Under the pieces are notes generated by a model. It saw only the letters and a program-made list of their open reading frames with translations. It made no database searches and was not told the origin of the DNA. A program made the position numbers and the translations under genes. Below, piece by piece: positions 14,330 through 21,788 of a stretch of DNA of 23,189 nt. The first letter of the stretch is position 1. Every line of letters begins with the position of its first letter. The stretch comes from Clostridia bacterium (GTDB lineage: Bacteria; Bacillota; Clostridia; Oscillospirales; CAG-272): contig CAAEBS010000157.1 of assembly GCA_900754175.1 (NCBI GenBank), positions 1-23,189 of the forward strand, read 5' to 3'.

Positions 14330-15076
14330 TTACTCAGCGTCAGCCGTTTCCTCAGCGTCGGCAGTCTCATCGGCAGCCGCATCCTCCATCTGCTCGCCCT
14401 GCTTGCCCTCGATGACAGCGTCGGCAAGAGCGGAAGAGATCAGCTTGATGGCACGGATAGCGTCATCGTTACCGGGGATGATATAGTCGGCGTCGTCCGG
14501 GTCGCAGTTGGTATCCACGATAGCGATTACGGGGATGCCCAGCTTCTTTGCCTCAAGAACGGCGTTTCTCTCCTTCTTGGGGTCTACGATAAAGATAGCG
14601 GACGGCAGTTCTTCCATGTTCTTGATACCGCCGTAGTTCTTCTCCAGGTCAAAGATCTCTTTCTGCTTGTTGGCGACCTCTTTCTTGGGGAGAAGATCAA
14701 AGGTTCCGTCCTCCTGCATCTTTTCCAGAGCATTCAGACGACCGATAGAACGCTTGATGGTCTTGAAGTTGGTCATCATACCGCCCGGCCACCGGACGTT
14801 CACATAGTACATACCGCAACGGGTAGCTTCCTCACGGATCGCCTCTGCCGCCTGCTTTTTGGTTCCGACGAACAGAAGGGTTCCGCCCTGGCTGGAAAGA
14901 TCACGGACAAACGCATACGCCTCGTCAAACTTTTTTACGGTCTTCTGCAGGTCGATGATGTAGATTCCGTTTCTTTCGGTGAAGATGTACTCCTGCATTT
15001 TGGGGTTCCATCTTCTGGTGTGGTGTCCGAAATGAACACCGGCTTCAAGAAGTTGCTTGATTGAGATAACAGACAT
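14330..15076 (-). CDS. rpsB: 30S ribosomal protein S2
   Basis: S2 is a late-assembling small-subunit protein needed to recruit S1 or its equivalents. The 248-residue product opens MSVISIKQLLEAGVHFGHHT, then RRWNPKM, and contains GGTLLFVGTKKQA, YVNVRWPGGMMTNF and IVDTNCDPDDADYIIPGNDDA, all diagnostic. The last 25 residues are an acidic low-complexity Ala-Asp-Glu tail. The ATG at 15076 follows GGAGG; the frame is open upstream to 15193 but that part is leader. It heads the rpsB-tsf operon. Confidence 0.98.
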   Translation of the reverse strand: MSVISIKQLLEAGVHFGHHTRRWNPKMQEYIFTERNGIYIIDLQKTVKKFDEAYAFVRDLSSQGGTLLFVGTKKQAAEAIREEATRCGMYYVNVRWPGGMMTNFKTIKRSIGRLNALEKMQEDGTFDLLPKKEVANKQKEIFDLEKNYGGIKNMEELPSAIFIVDPKKERNAVLEAKKLGIPVIAIVDTNCDPDDADYIIPGNDDAIRAIKLISSALADAVIEGKQGEQMEDAAADETADAEETADAE

Positions 15077-15208
15077 TTCAATGTCCTCCTTCGGTTTTTT
15101 CCACCACACTGCCCTGCAATTATTTGCCCCGGAAAACGGGACAACACCGAATCGCCGCCGGCAATGTGTGTGTATTTTATTCTGTGCGGACAAGCATTCC
15201 GCACAAGT
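15077..15208 (-). promoter_or_regulatory. Structured 5' leader of rpsB-tsf
   Basis: The roughly 130-nt leader between the predicted transcription start and rpsB contains two hairpins. The first, right at the 5' end, has a perfect 8-bp stem TGTGCGGA/TCCGCACA with a 7-nt loop (15183-15205). The second has an 8-bp stem with one G-U pair and a TTTTC loop (15124-15144). Neither has a T-tract. Ribosomal-protein leaders often bind their own product, so an autoregulatory S2 site is plausible but is inference. Confidence 0.5.
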
Positions 15209-15214
15209 ATTAAA

Positions 15215-15243
15215 ATTATATCATACCTTAAAATCAAAAGCAA
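15215..15243 (-). promoter_or_regulatory. Sigma-A promoter of rpsB-tsf
   Basis: On the minus strand TTGCTT (15243-15238) and a perfect TATAAT (15220-15215) are separated by 17 nt. The -35 box is also the 3' arm of a weak 6-bp hairpin (AAGCAA/TTGCTT, 8-nt loop) followed by TTGATTTT, which may act as a poor terminator for ylmC. Confidence 0.85.
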
Positions 15244-15287
15244 GATTTTTTTTGCTTGTTTACATTTTATTTACAATTTTGGTTTTC

Positions 15288-15578
15288 TCACCAGAAATTT
15301 TTCTTCTTTTTCTTGTCGTTTTCCGGCATGGCACATTCCTGCGGCGTCAGCTTGACCAGAATGGCGTCCTCCCCGATACATTCGATCCGGTTCCACGGAA
15401 TGACAAGATCCTTGTTGTGGCTCAGCCCCAGAAAACCGCTGGGGCGTGGCACGATCAGGGCGGTGATCTTTCCGTCGCACACGTCAAATTCAAAGTCGCA
15501 GGGCGTGCCGAGCCGTGCGCCGTCGCAAAGATTGATGACCTCTTTTTCCCTCAGTTCGCAGGTGCTGAATCTTTCCAT
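15288..15578 (-). CDS. YlmC/YmxH-family sporulation protein (PRC-barrel)
   Basis: This small, probably cytosolic PRC-barrel protein has 96 residues. The family pattern is clear: an N-terminal LREKEVINLCDGARLG, then FDVCDGKITALIVP (31-44), and VIPWNRIECIGEDAILV (59-75). The C-terminus ends in a run of lysines and NFW. Members occur in spore-forming Firmicutes and are linked to sporulation; their biochemical role is not settled. The ATG at 15578 follows AAGGAG. That ribosome binding site lies in the 3' arm of a perfect 11-bp hairpin, so translation may be restricted in long transcripts. The frame is open upstream to 15848 inside the neighbouring gene, which I treat as shadow. Confidence 0.87.
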   Translation of the reverse strand: MERFSTCELREKEVINLCDGARLGTPCDFEFDVCDGKITALIVPRPSGFLGLSHNKDLVIPWNRIECIGEDAILVKLTPQECAMPENDKKKKKNFW

Positions 15579-15628
15579 AATAAAAACGCTCCTTTGCCAG
15601 ACATTGGTATAGTCTATGCAAAGGAGCG
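15579..15628 (-). terminator. Terminator-like hairpin containing the ylmC Shine-Dalgarno sequence
   Basis: Perfect 11-bp arms CGCTCCTTTGC and GCAAAGGAGCG enclose 20 nt, and the 3' arm is followed on the minus strand by TTTTTATT. It lies 9 nt after the stop of the P-type-ATPase-like gene. The AAGGAG of ylmC is part of the 3' arm, so folding would both end the upstream transcript and hide the ribosome binding site. Confidence 0.7.
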
Positions 15629-15637
15629 CCCGGGTAT

Positions 15638-18325
15638 TCACTTCCGGCGTTCTCCCGGCGCCGGTAAGAACAGGTATACGACGGCAAACACTGCCGGCGG
15701 GATAAAGGTCATGAGGAAATACGGAAGCGGATTTCCGGTCAGCTCGAAGAGATAACCGATCGGATGCACCGCAAAGCAGAGGATCAGAAATCCGAGCACC
15801 GCCGCAAGATAGCCAATGGCGTACCGTTCCCGTACCAGCGACTTCCACGGCATTTTGCCGTAATAACGCAGGAAATACAGGACCGTCAGATGCAGAAATA
15901 CGGTTGTCGTAAAGGTGTATTCGATCTTATAGAGGTACGCCCCGAAGACGCCGGTCAGACCGACGAGCCACGGCAGAAGCACCGCACAGCCGCTTGCCGC
16001 CAGTGCCGATATCAGAAGCCTCTGGTTGGAGCGGATAAAGCTCCGGAGACCAAAATCGTCCACGCCCTCCTCTTTCGCCACCCGCTGACCCGCCGGCGCC
16101 GAGGCAAACAGTAGCATGGCGCAGAAGTCCATCCACATTCCGCAGAACAGAAGATGCCTTGCGTCCATCACCACACTGCCGAACAGCATGGGAAGTCCGG
16201 CAATACAGATGCGGATCCACTGGGTACAAAGCATATAGCGGAAGAAATCCCGCAGGTTCCGCCTTGCCGCACGGGCAAGCGCAATGCTCCGGATCACCGC
16301 CGAAAGTCCGCCGTTTCCGCCGCCGGTCGGTCTCGGGATCAGAAGCTCCGCCGCCTGCCGCACGTCCTGCGGACAGGAGGTGCCCACCGCACGCCGGTTT
16401 CCTTTGCATAAGACCTCGTCCCGGATCAACTCGGCGGGTGAAAGGAAGAGATCGGCTTCTCCGATCGCCCCAGCGGCATAACCCGAAAGCCCGATCACCG
16501 CCACCCGGCGTTTCCTGGCTTTGGCATAGCGCACAAGCTCCAGAATATCCTCTTCGGAAAAGCCATCGTACATTCCGTACGTACCGAAGCCGTCGGTCAG
16601 TGCCCGGTTCTGCCGGAGCATGGTTTCCTTGGAGACTGCCGCTCCCATCACACAGCCGGCTGGAATTTCGGGTGCGTCCTGCCGCCCCGGGCAGTGCGAA
16701 AACGCAACCGTATGCACCCCCGCTTTCTGCAAAACGGAAAGCTTGCGGGCAAGCGCCGGCTCGATTCCCTCCCGGAATGCCAGAAAGCCCACGAAGCATG
16801 ATTCCCCGCCGATGCCGTCCGAAAGCGTAAAGATCAGTCCTCTGCCGCCCGCCGTGCAGGTCGCCCAGAGCTGTTTCAGCTTTTCCACGCCCTCTGCCGT
16901 CAGCGGTCTGCGCTCACCGGAAAGCACGGCGCTCCCGCAACCGCTCAGCCCCTCCGGCGTGTGAAAGACCGACAGCATCCGCCGCTCTCCCTTGTCGGTA
17001 AAGCAGACACGGTCGGGGATATCGTTATGATTTCCCGGGAAATATGCCGTTGTGGGATACAGGATCTTCACGGCTTCCCCGTCTGTTCCGGTCTTGCCGA
17101 GAAACTGCTCCAGCCCCACCGCATAGCGGTCCTGCGCCTGGTTGCCCGCCGTCAGAAACCGTTGGCAAGCCCCCGAATAAAGCGAAGCAAGCTTGCAGAG
17201 CAGATCGCCCTCCGCCGGCATCCGGCTGAAATTCCGAAGCTCTCCGGAGACTATCACCGCTCCCCGGAAATGAATCATACCGTCGGTAAGGGCGGAACCG
17301 TCCAGCAAAAACAGCTCGTCCACCTGCGCCAGCCGGTCAAATACGTCCGACGACCGGGGAACGGCGTAGTTGCCGCCCGCTCCTCCCTGCTCGCTCCGCC
17401 GGATCTGCTGGGCATAAAACAGCTTGAACACGGTCACCGACGCCTGCACCATGGAGGACGCCGACACGGCAAGCGCCGTCAGAAAGGCGTAGGAAAGCAG
17501 GACTTCTCCCTGCCGGACGTAGCTGATGACCAGACTGATGATGCAGAACGGAAGCACGCACAGCATGGAGATCATGCTGATACGGGCACAGCTTTTTTTC
17601 ATTTTCCGGAGGTTCTGCGGGGTCCTTTCCCGGCAATCCTCCTCTATTCCGCCGGTCATGGCGCCAAGATAGGTATAGGTCCCAACCTCGGTAACGATCG
17701 CACGGGCACAGCCGCTCTCGATCACCGAACCGGCGTGAAGCATATTCACCATTTTCCGGGCGTCGTTTTCCTCGGGGCGGACGATCCCGTGCGCCGTTTT
17801 TTCAAGCGTGATATACTCCTCACAGTTGACCCGCATACTGACCGAAAGCCGGTCTGAGGAGATCAGTCTGGCGTCGCACCCGATGACGTCCCCCGGCTCC
17901 AGAAGCAGAACGTCCCCGGGAACCACCTGAGCGTAATCGGTATAAAAGAGCTTTCCTCCCCGCACGACCCGTGCATAGGGGCGGAAATACCCCGAAAGCC
18001 CCTCCAGATACCGCTGGGTGCGGTAATAGAGCAGGCAGGAGACCACAATGTGGAACAAAACCAGCGCAAGCACGGTAAGCCCGCTTTGCAGCTCCTCAAA
18101 GAAAAGCGACACCGACGCCGTCAGAAGCAACAGAATCAGGGCAAAATCCGCAAGCATCTCCCCGAGCATCCGGAGAGGTGATTTCGCATACGGATAGAAC
18201 ACACTGCCCACCGACGGATCTCTACGAGAACGAGCCGCCTTGCGGGACAGTCCCGAGGCGGCATTGGTTTTCAGTTTTTTTTCAACCTGGCTGATGTCCA
18301 GCGCAAACCATTTTTCGTTCTTCAT
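15638..18325 (-). CDS. P-type ATPase-like membrane protein lacking the catalytic motifs (pseudo-ATPase)
   Basis: The 895-residue protein has the full P2-type cation-pump layout: an N-terminal segment with GLSRKAARSRR, membrane helices at about 57-76 and 83-101, an actuator domain (VPGDVLLLEPGD, 135-146), helices at about 250-270 and 278-300, P and N domains (340-640), and about six C-terminal helices (700-888). The signatures are eroded. TGES reads CEEY (168-171). The M4 PEGLP region reads SSMVQ. DKTGTLT reads DGSALT (342-347), keeping only the Asp and the LT. The P-domain TGD is absent (AFSHCPG). GDGVND reads GLSGYA (612-617). The frame has no stop or shift, so it is intact but probably unable to run the usual phosphorylation cycle. 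The ATG overlaps the clpE stop by 4 bp. Function is unknown; a regulatory or scaffolding membrane protein is one inference. Confidence 0.88.
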   Translation of the reverse strand: MKNEKWFALDISQVEKKLKTNAASGLSRKAARSRRDPSVGSVFYPYAKSPLRMLGEMLADFALILLLLTASVSLFFEELQSGLTVLALVLFHIVVSCLLYYRTQRYLEGLSGYFRPYARVVRGGKLFYTDYAQVVPGDVLLLEPGDVIGCDARLISSDRLSVSMRVNCEEYITLEKTAHGIVRPEENDARKMVNMLHAGSVIESGCARAIVTEVGTYTYLGAMTGGIEEDCRERTPQNLRKMKKSCARISMISMLCVLPFCIISLVISYVRQGEVLLSYAFLTALAVSASSMVQASVTVFKLFYAQQIRRSEQGGAGGNYAVPRSSDVFDRLAQVDELFLLDGSALTDGMIHFRGAVIVSGELRNFSRMPAEGDLLCKLASLYSGACQRFLTAGNQAQDRYAVGLEQFLGKTGTDGEAVKILYPTTAYFPGNHNDIPDRVCFTDKGERRMLSVFHTPEGLSGCGSAVLSGERRPLTAEGVEKLKQLWATCTAGGRGLIFTLSDGIGGESCFVGFLAFREGIEPALARKLSVLQKAGVHTVAFSHCPGRQDAPEIPAGCVMGAAVSKETMLRQNRALTDGFGTYGMYDGFSEEDILELVRYAKARKRRVAVIGLSGYAAGAIGEADLFLSPAELIRDEVLCKGNRRAVGTSCPQDVRQAAELLIPRPTGGGNGGLSAVIRSIALARAARRNLRDFFRYMLCTQWIRICIAGLPMLFGSVVMDARHLLFCGMWMDFCAMLLFASAPAGQRVAKEEGVDDFGLRSFIRSNQRLLISALAASGCAVLLPWLVGLTGVFGAYLYKIEYTFTTTVFLHLTVLYFLRYYGKMPWKSLVRERYAIGYLAAVLGFLILCFAVHPIGYLFELTGNPLPYFLMTFIPPAVFAVVYLFLPAPGERRK

Positions 18326-20643
18326 TTCAGATAGTCCAAAGCCAGCTTTCCGTCCTCGGAGGAGTACCGAAGCACAGCGCCGGTGATCTTCCTGTCGTAA
18401 TCGGATATAATCGCCTCCGCCAGCGGATCCTCCACGTGGCGGCAGATATACCGTCTCATATTCCGGGCGCCGAATTTCTGAGAATAGGAATTCTCCGCAA
18501 TGCAGGCAAGCGCATCGTCGGTGTACCGGAAGTCGATCTTCTTTTCGGCAAGCGAGCCTTTCAGCTCATCCAGCATGATCGCCGCAATCCGCTCAAAGTC
18601 CTTTTTATCCAGCGAGCGGAAAGTGATGACCTCGTCCACCCGGTTGATGAACTCGGGGCGCAGGAAAGCGGAAAGCGCCTTCATGGTCCGGTCCTGTCCC
18701 TGCTCTTTTTCGTTGGCAAAAAAGCCGACGGTGGCGTTGGAGTGGTCGGAACCGGCGTTGGTCGTCATTACGATCACGGTGTTTTCAAAGTTGACGGTCT
18801 TTCCCCGTGCGTCGGTGATACGCCCGTCATCCAGTATCTGCAACAGAATGTTCAGCACGTCCGGATGCGCCTTTTCGATCTCGTCGAACAGCACCACCGA
18901 ATACGGACGACGGCGGATCTTTTCGGTCAGCTGTCCCGCCTCGTCGTACCCGACGTATCCGGGAGGCGCTCCGATGATCCGGGAAACGCTGTGCTTCTCC
19001 ATAAATTCCGACATATCCAGGCGGATAAGCGTTTCGGGAGAATGGAACAGGTCGGCGGCAAGCGTTTTTACAAGCTCGGTCTTTCCCACGCCGGTCGGTC
19101 CGGCAAAGATAAAGGAAACCGGCTTTCTCTTGTAGGCAATGCCCGCACGGTTGCGCTTGATCGCCCGTGCAACCGCCTCCACCGCCTCGTCCTGACCGAC
19201 GATGCGCCGCTTCAGGCGGGTCTCCAGCTGGTCGATCTGCTCAAACTCGTTTTCGCTGATATCGGTTGCGGGAATTCCCGTCCAGATCTCAATGACAGAG
19301 GCAATGTCCGCCTCGCTGAGCGTTACCCGCTCGCAGTCCGGCTCCAGATCCTTGAGGCGCTGGGACGCCTGCAATTCCTTTGCCTTGATCTCGGCGATCT
19401 CCTCGTAGCATTTCTGGGCGCCCTTTTCGTCCGACGGGGTATCGTTCTCCAGCTTTTCCCGGCATTCCCGCAGGGCAAGCAACTCCTCCCGAAGCTCCTG
19501 GGATTCGTTGAGCGCCGCACTTGAAAGCGAAAGCTTGGACGCTGCTTCGTCCAGAAGGTCAATCGCCTTGTCCGGCAGATAGCGGTCGGTAATATAGCGC
19601 TCGGAAAGCACGACCGTGCGCTGTACCACCTCGTCCGGAATCCGGATGGAGTGGAATTCCTCGTAATAATGCTTGATGCCCTCCAGCATCTTCACGGTCT
19701 CCGCAATGGACGGCTCGTTGACCGTCACGGGCTGGAAACGGCGCTCCAGAGCGGAATCCTTTTCGATATATTTCCGGTATTCGTTGAGCGTGGTGGCGCC
19801 GATGATGCGCACCTCTCCACGGGAAAGGGCGGGCTTCAGGATATTGGCGGCGTTGACGCTTCCCTCCGCATCGCCGGTACCGACGATGTTGTGAACCTCG
19901 TCAATGACAAGAATCACGTTCCCCGCTTCCCTGACCTCGGAAAGCAAGCCGAGAATCCGGGATTCAAACTGTCCCCGGAACTGGGTCCCCGCCACAAGGG
20001 CGGTCAGGTCCACAAGATAAATCTGTTTTCCCTTGAGCTTGTACGGAACGTCGCCGTCGGCAATTTTCTGGGCAAGCGCTTCGGCAATCGCCGTTTTACC
20101 CACGCCGGGCTCGCCGATCAGGCAGGGATTGTTCTTCTGACGACGGCAAAGGATCTGAATGACACGCTCCAGCTCCCGGTCCCGTCCGATGATCCGGTCC
20201 AGCTTGCCGTCTGCGGCACGCTTGGTAAGGTTGCGGCAGTAGGTGTTGAGATATTTGTACTGCTTGCCCTTTTCCGGCTTTTTCCCCTTGGCGTCGCTAC
20301 TCTTGGCGCCGTTCTCCTGCTCCTTGGGAGCGGGAAAGCCGACGTCCTTGAACAGCTTCGGAATGTCGATGGCAGGGGCGCCGCCGTCCTCCGAATCGTC
20401 ATCGGGCGCGGGCAGATTGTCCCCCATTTCCCCGATGTAATCGTTGATGTCCTTTTCCATATTTTCCAGCTGTTCGGGCGTAATGCCAAGCTGGTTCATC
20501 ACGTTCCCCAGCATATTGTCCACCGGTACGCCAAGCTCCTTGGCGCACTGGATGCAAAGCCCCTCGTTGATTTTATTGCCGTTTTCCAGCTTGGTTACGA
20601 AAACGACAGCCACACGCTTGTGGCACCTTGAACACATTACCAT
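18322..20643 (-). CDS. clpE: Clp protease ATP-binding subunit, ClpE type with N-terminal zinc finger
   Basis: This Hsp100 AAA+ unfoldase of 773 residues should deliver substrates to ClpP. In place of the usual Clp N-domain repeat it has a zinc-ribbon-like segment with Cys4, Cys7, Cys30 and Cys33, then a low-complexity linker (about 75-128). The first AAA+ module has GEPGVGKT (177-184) and VILVIDEVH (243-251). A coiled middle region lies at about 380-432. The second AAA+ module has GPTGVGKT (515-522) and VLFDEIEKAH. VGF at 639-641 sits where the ClpP-docking tripeptide is expected. The zinc finger points to ClpE rather than ClpC, though databases may say ClpC. No CtsR-like site or own promoter was seen. 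Start choice is open: ATG 20643 or ATG 20637 (third codon), which overlaps the stop of a mini-ORF. Confidence 0.92.
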   Translation of the reverse strand: MVMCSRCHKRVAVVFVTKLENGNKINEGLCIQCAKELGVPVDNMLGNVMNQLGITPEQLENMEKDINDYIGEMGDNLPAPDDDSEDGGAPAIDIPKLFKDVGFPAPKEQENGAKSSDAKGKKPEKGKQYKYLNTYCRNLTKRAADGKLDRIIGRDRELERVIQILCRRQKNNPCLIGEPGVGKTAIAEALAQKIADGDVPYKLKGKQIYLVDLTALVAGTQFRGQFESRILGLLSEVREAGNVILVIDEVHNIVGTGDAEGSVNAANILKPALSRGEVRIIGATTLNEYRKYIEKDSALERRFQPVTVNEPSIAETVKMLEGIKHYYEEFHSIRIPDEVVQRTVVLSERYITDRYLPDKAIDLLDEAASKLSLSSAALNESQELREELLALRECREKLENDTPSDEKGAQKCYEEIAEIKAKELQASQRLKDLEPDCERVTLSEADIASVIEIWTGIPATDISENEFEQIDQLETRLKRRIVGQDEAVEAVARAIKRNRAGIAYKRKPVSFIFAGPTGVGKTELVKTLAADLFHSPETLIRLDMSEFMEKHSVSRIIGAPPGYVGYDEAGQLTEKIRRRPYSVVLFDEIEKAHPDVLNILLQILDDGRITDARGKTVNFENTVIVMTTNAGSDHSNATVGFFANEKEQGQDRTMKALSAFLRPEFINRVDEVITFRSLDKKDFERIAAIMLDELKGSLAEKKIDFRYTDDALACIAENSYSQKFGARNMRRYICRHVEDPLAEAIISDYDRKITGAVLRYSSEDGKLALDYLK

Positions 20644-20654
20644 TTTTTCAACAT
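20637..20654 (-). CDS. Five-codon mini-ORF upstream of clpE (MLKKW)
   Basis: After the pgsA stop, GCGGGAGA lies 8 nt before an ATG that opens M-L-K-K-W-stop. Its TAA overlaps an in-frame clpE ATG as TAATG, a common coupling arrangement. The well-spaced ribosome binding site belongs to this mini-ORF; it is about 19 nt from the first clpE ATG. Expression is not shown by the sequence. Confidence 0.4.
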   Translation of the reverse strand: MLKKW

Positions 20655-20671
20655 GGATGCGGTCTCCCGCT

Positions 20672-21253
20672 TTATCCTTCCTTTCGGATATTTAAAATAT
20701 CACCGTGCTTCGGCTCTACGTTTTTCAGCCAGGCATAGTGCTTGATATAGGCAATCAGCGTCACAACTGCGCTTACCACCGCCGGTATGAACATCATCAC
20801 GGCAAACACCGGATGTGCCATAAGATAACTCTTGAATACAATGGATGCGGCAATCGTCGCATAGAACAGGCAGACCGTCATCTTGCCGTACCACTTGCTG
20901 ACCACCGCCACGCTTCTCCTCTTGATGACGATAAAACCGATCAGAAGTGTAAACAGTTCCTTGACAAAGAACGGGATCACAAACCAGATCGGGATATAAT
21001 GCCGGATATACAGGCAGACCAGCACGGTGCACTGCATCAGCTTATCCGCAAGAGGATCCAGGATCTTTCCGAGATTGGAGACCCAGTTGTTTCTTCTCGC
21101 CAGATATCCGTCCACCACGTCGGTAAGACCGGCAATGAGAAAGATCAGAAGCGCCACGTAAGGCTTCTCCAGCGCAAAGAACAGCCATACGAACACAAAA
21201 ACGAGAAGAATCCGTATCACGGACAATATATTCGGAATGTTTTTCAACTTCAT
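20672..21253 (-). CDS. pgsA: CDP-diacylglycerol-glycerol-3-phosphate 3-phosphatidyltransferase
   Basis: PgsA makes phosphatidylglycerol phosphate from CDP-diacylglycerol and glycerol 3-phosphate in the cytoplasmic membrane, the committed step to phosphatidylglycerol. The 193-residue length is normal. The CDP-alcohol phosphotransferase motif is complete: D45, D48-G49, A52-R53, G62, D66 and D70, with canonical spacing. About five hydrophobic segments follow the usual pattern, starting NIPNILSVIRILLVFVF. The start follows GTGAGG at a somewhat long distance. It sits 38 nt after cvpA and 17 nt before the mini-ORF ahead of clpE. A related CDP-alcohol transferase with another head-group acceptor cannot be fully excluded. 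Confidence 0.92.
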   Translation of the reverse strand: MKLKNIPNILSVIRILLVFVFVWLFFALEKPYVALLIFLIAGLTDVVDGYLARRNNWVSNLGKILDPLADKLMQCTVLVCLYIRHYIPIWFVIPFFVKELFTLLIGFIVIKRRSVAVVSKWYGKMTVCLFYATIAASIVFKSYLMAHPVFAVMMFIPAVVSAVVTLIAYIKHYAWLKNVEPKHGDILNIRKEG

Positions 21254-21291
21254 TTGTAATTTATATCCTCACATTCTTTTTTCGGTCTGTC

Positions 21292-21765
21292 TTACATAAA
21301 GATACGGAAAATCACGCTGTCCTCCGCCATATCCGCAAGCCTGCTCACTGCTCCGGAATCCGGAACAATCTCGCCGAGAAAACGCAGGCAGTACCCCGCA
21401 AGGGCGATGAACGCTACCGACAAAAGGATTCCGAACAGCGCTCCCAGCACCCGGTCCAGCACGCCGGCAAGCGGCAGGACCCTGCGCAGAAAGGCGGCAA
21501 TCCCACGCCCGACGATGCGGAACAGAAACCACAGAAGCCAGAAAAGCAGCACGACGCACAACGGCGTCAGCCAATCCCATTTCGGGTCAAGCGCCAGGAC
21601 CTCCGAGAAAAAGTACCCGATAAGTTTTGCACCGAAAAGCTTGGTACAAAGCCACGCAAAAAACCATGAAAAGGTTTGCAGAAGGATCTTCGCAAAGCCC
21701 TTCAACGTACACACAATCACCGTGACGGCAAGAATTCCAATCGCCACGATATCCAGAACCGCCAT
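21292..21765 (-). CDS. CvpA family membrane protein
   Basis: The 157-residue integral membrane protein has four likely helices, at about 4-22, 28-48, 63-90 and 100-128. The opening LDIVAIGILAVTVIVCTLKGF matches the CvpA start (conserved Gly in a K/R-G-F turn), and FLRRVLPLAGVLDRVLGALFG matches the family's amphipathic region before the last helix. CvpA proteins were linked to colicin V production in E. coli and appear in cell-envelope and stress roles elsewhere; the function here is not established. The ATG follows GGAGGAG closely, and the gene is 23 nt downstream of the DUF5711-like gene. Confidence 0.85.
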   Translation of the reverse strand: MAVLDIVAIGILAVTVIVCTLKGFAKILLQTFSWFFAWLCTKLFGAKLIGYFFSEVLALDPKWDWLTPLCVVLLFWLLWFLFRIVGRGIAAFLRRVLPLAGVLDRVLGALFGILLSVAFIALAGYCLRFLGEIVPDSGAVSRLADMAEDSVIFRIFM

Positions 21766-21788
21766 TCTTCTCCTCCGAAACTATCGTA

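Noticed and set aside
13337..15064. 575-codon plus-strand open frame opposite rpsB-tsf
   Set aside because: It lies exactly antisense to two unmistakable genes, has no ribosome binding site and no recognisable domain; long antisense frames are expected from the codon bias of highly expressed genes.
15598..15628. Sporulation sigma-F/G promoter in the loop before ylmC (GCATA followed by GGCAAAGGA)
   Set aside because: The -10 match is poor and the start point would fall at or beyond the ribosome binding site.
18436..20631. Long plus-strand frames opposite clpE (18436-19524 and 19651-20631)
   Set aside because: Antisense shadows of conserved AAA+ coding sequence.
20655..20720. CtsR operator upstream of clpE
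   Set aside because: No tandem GGTCAAA-type repeat is present between pgsA and clpE.
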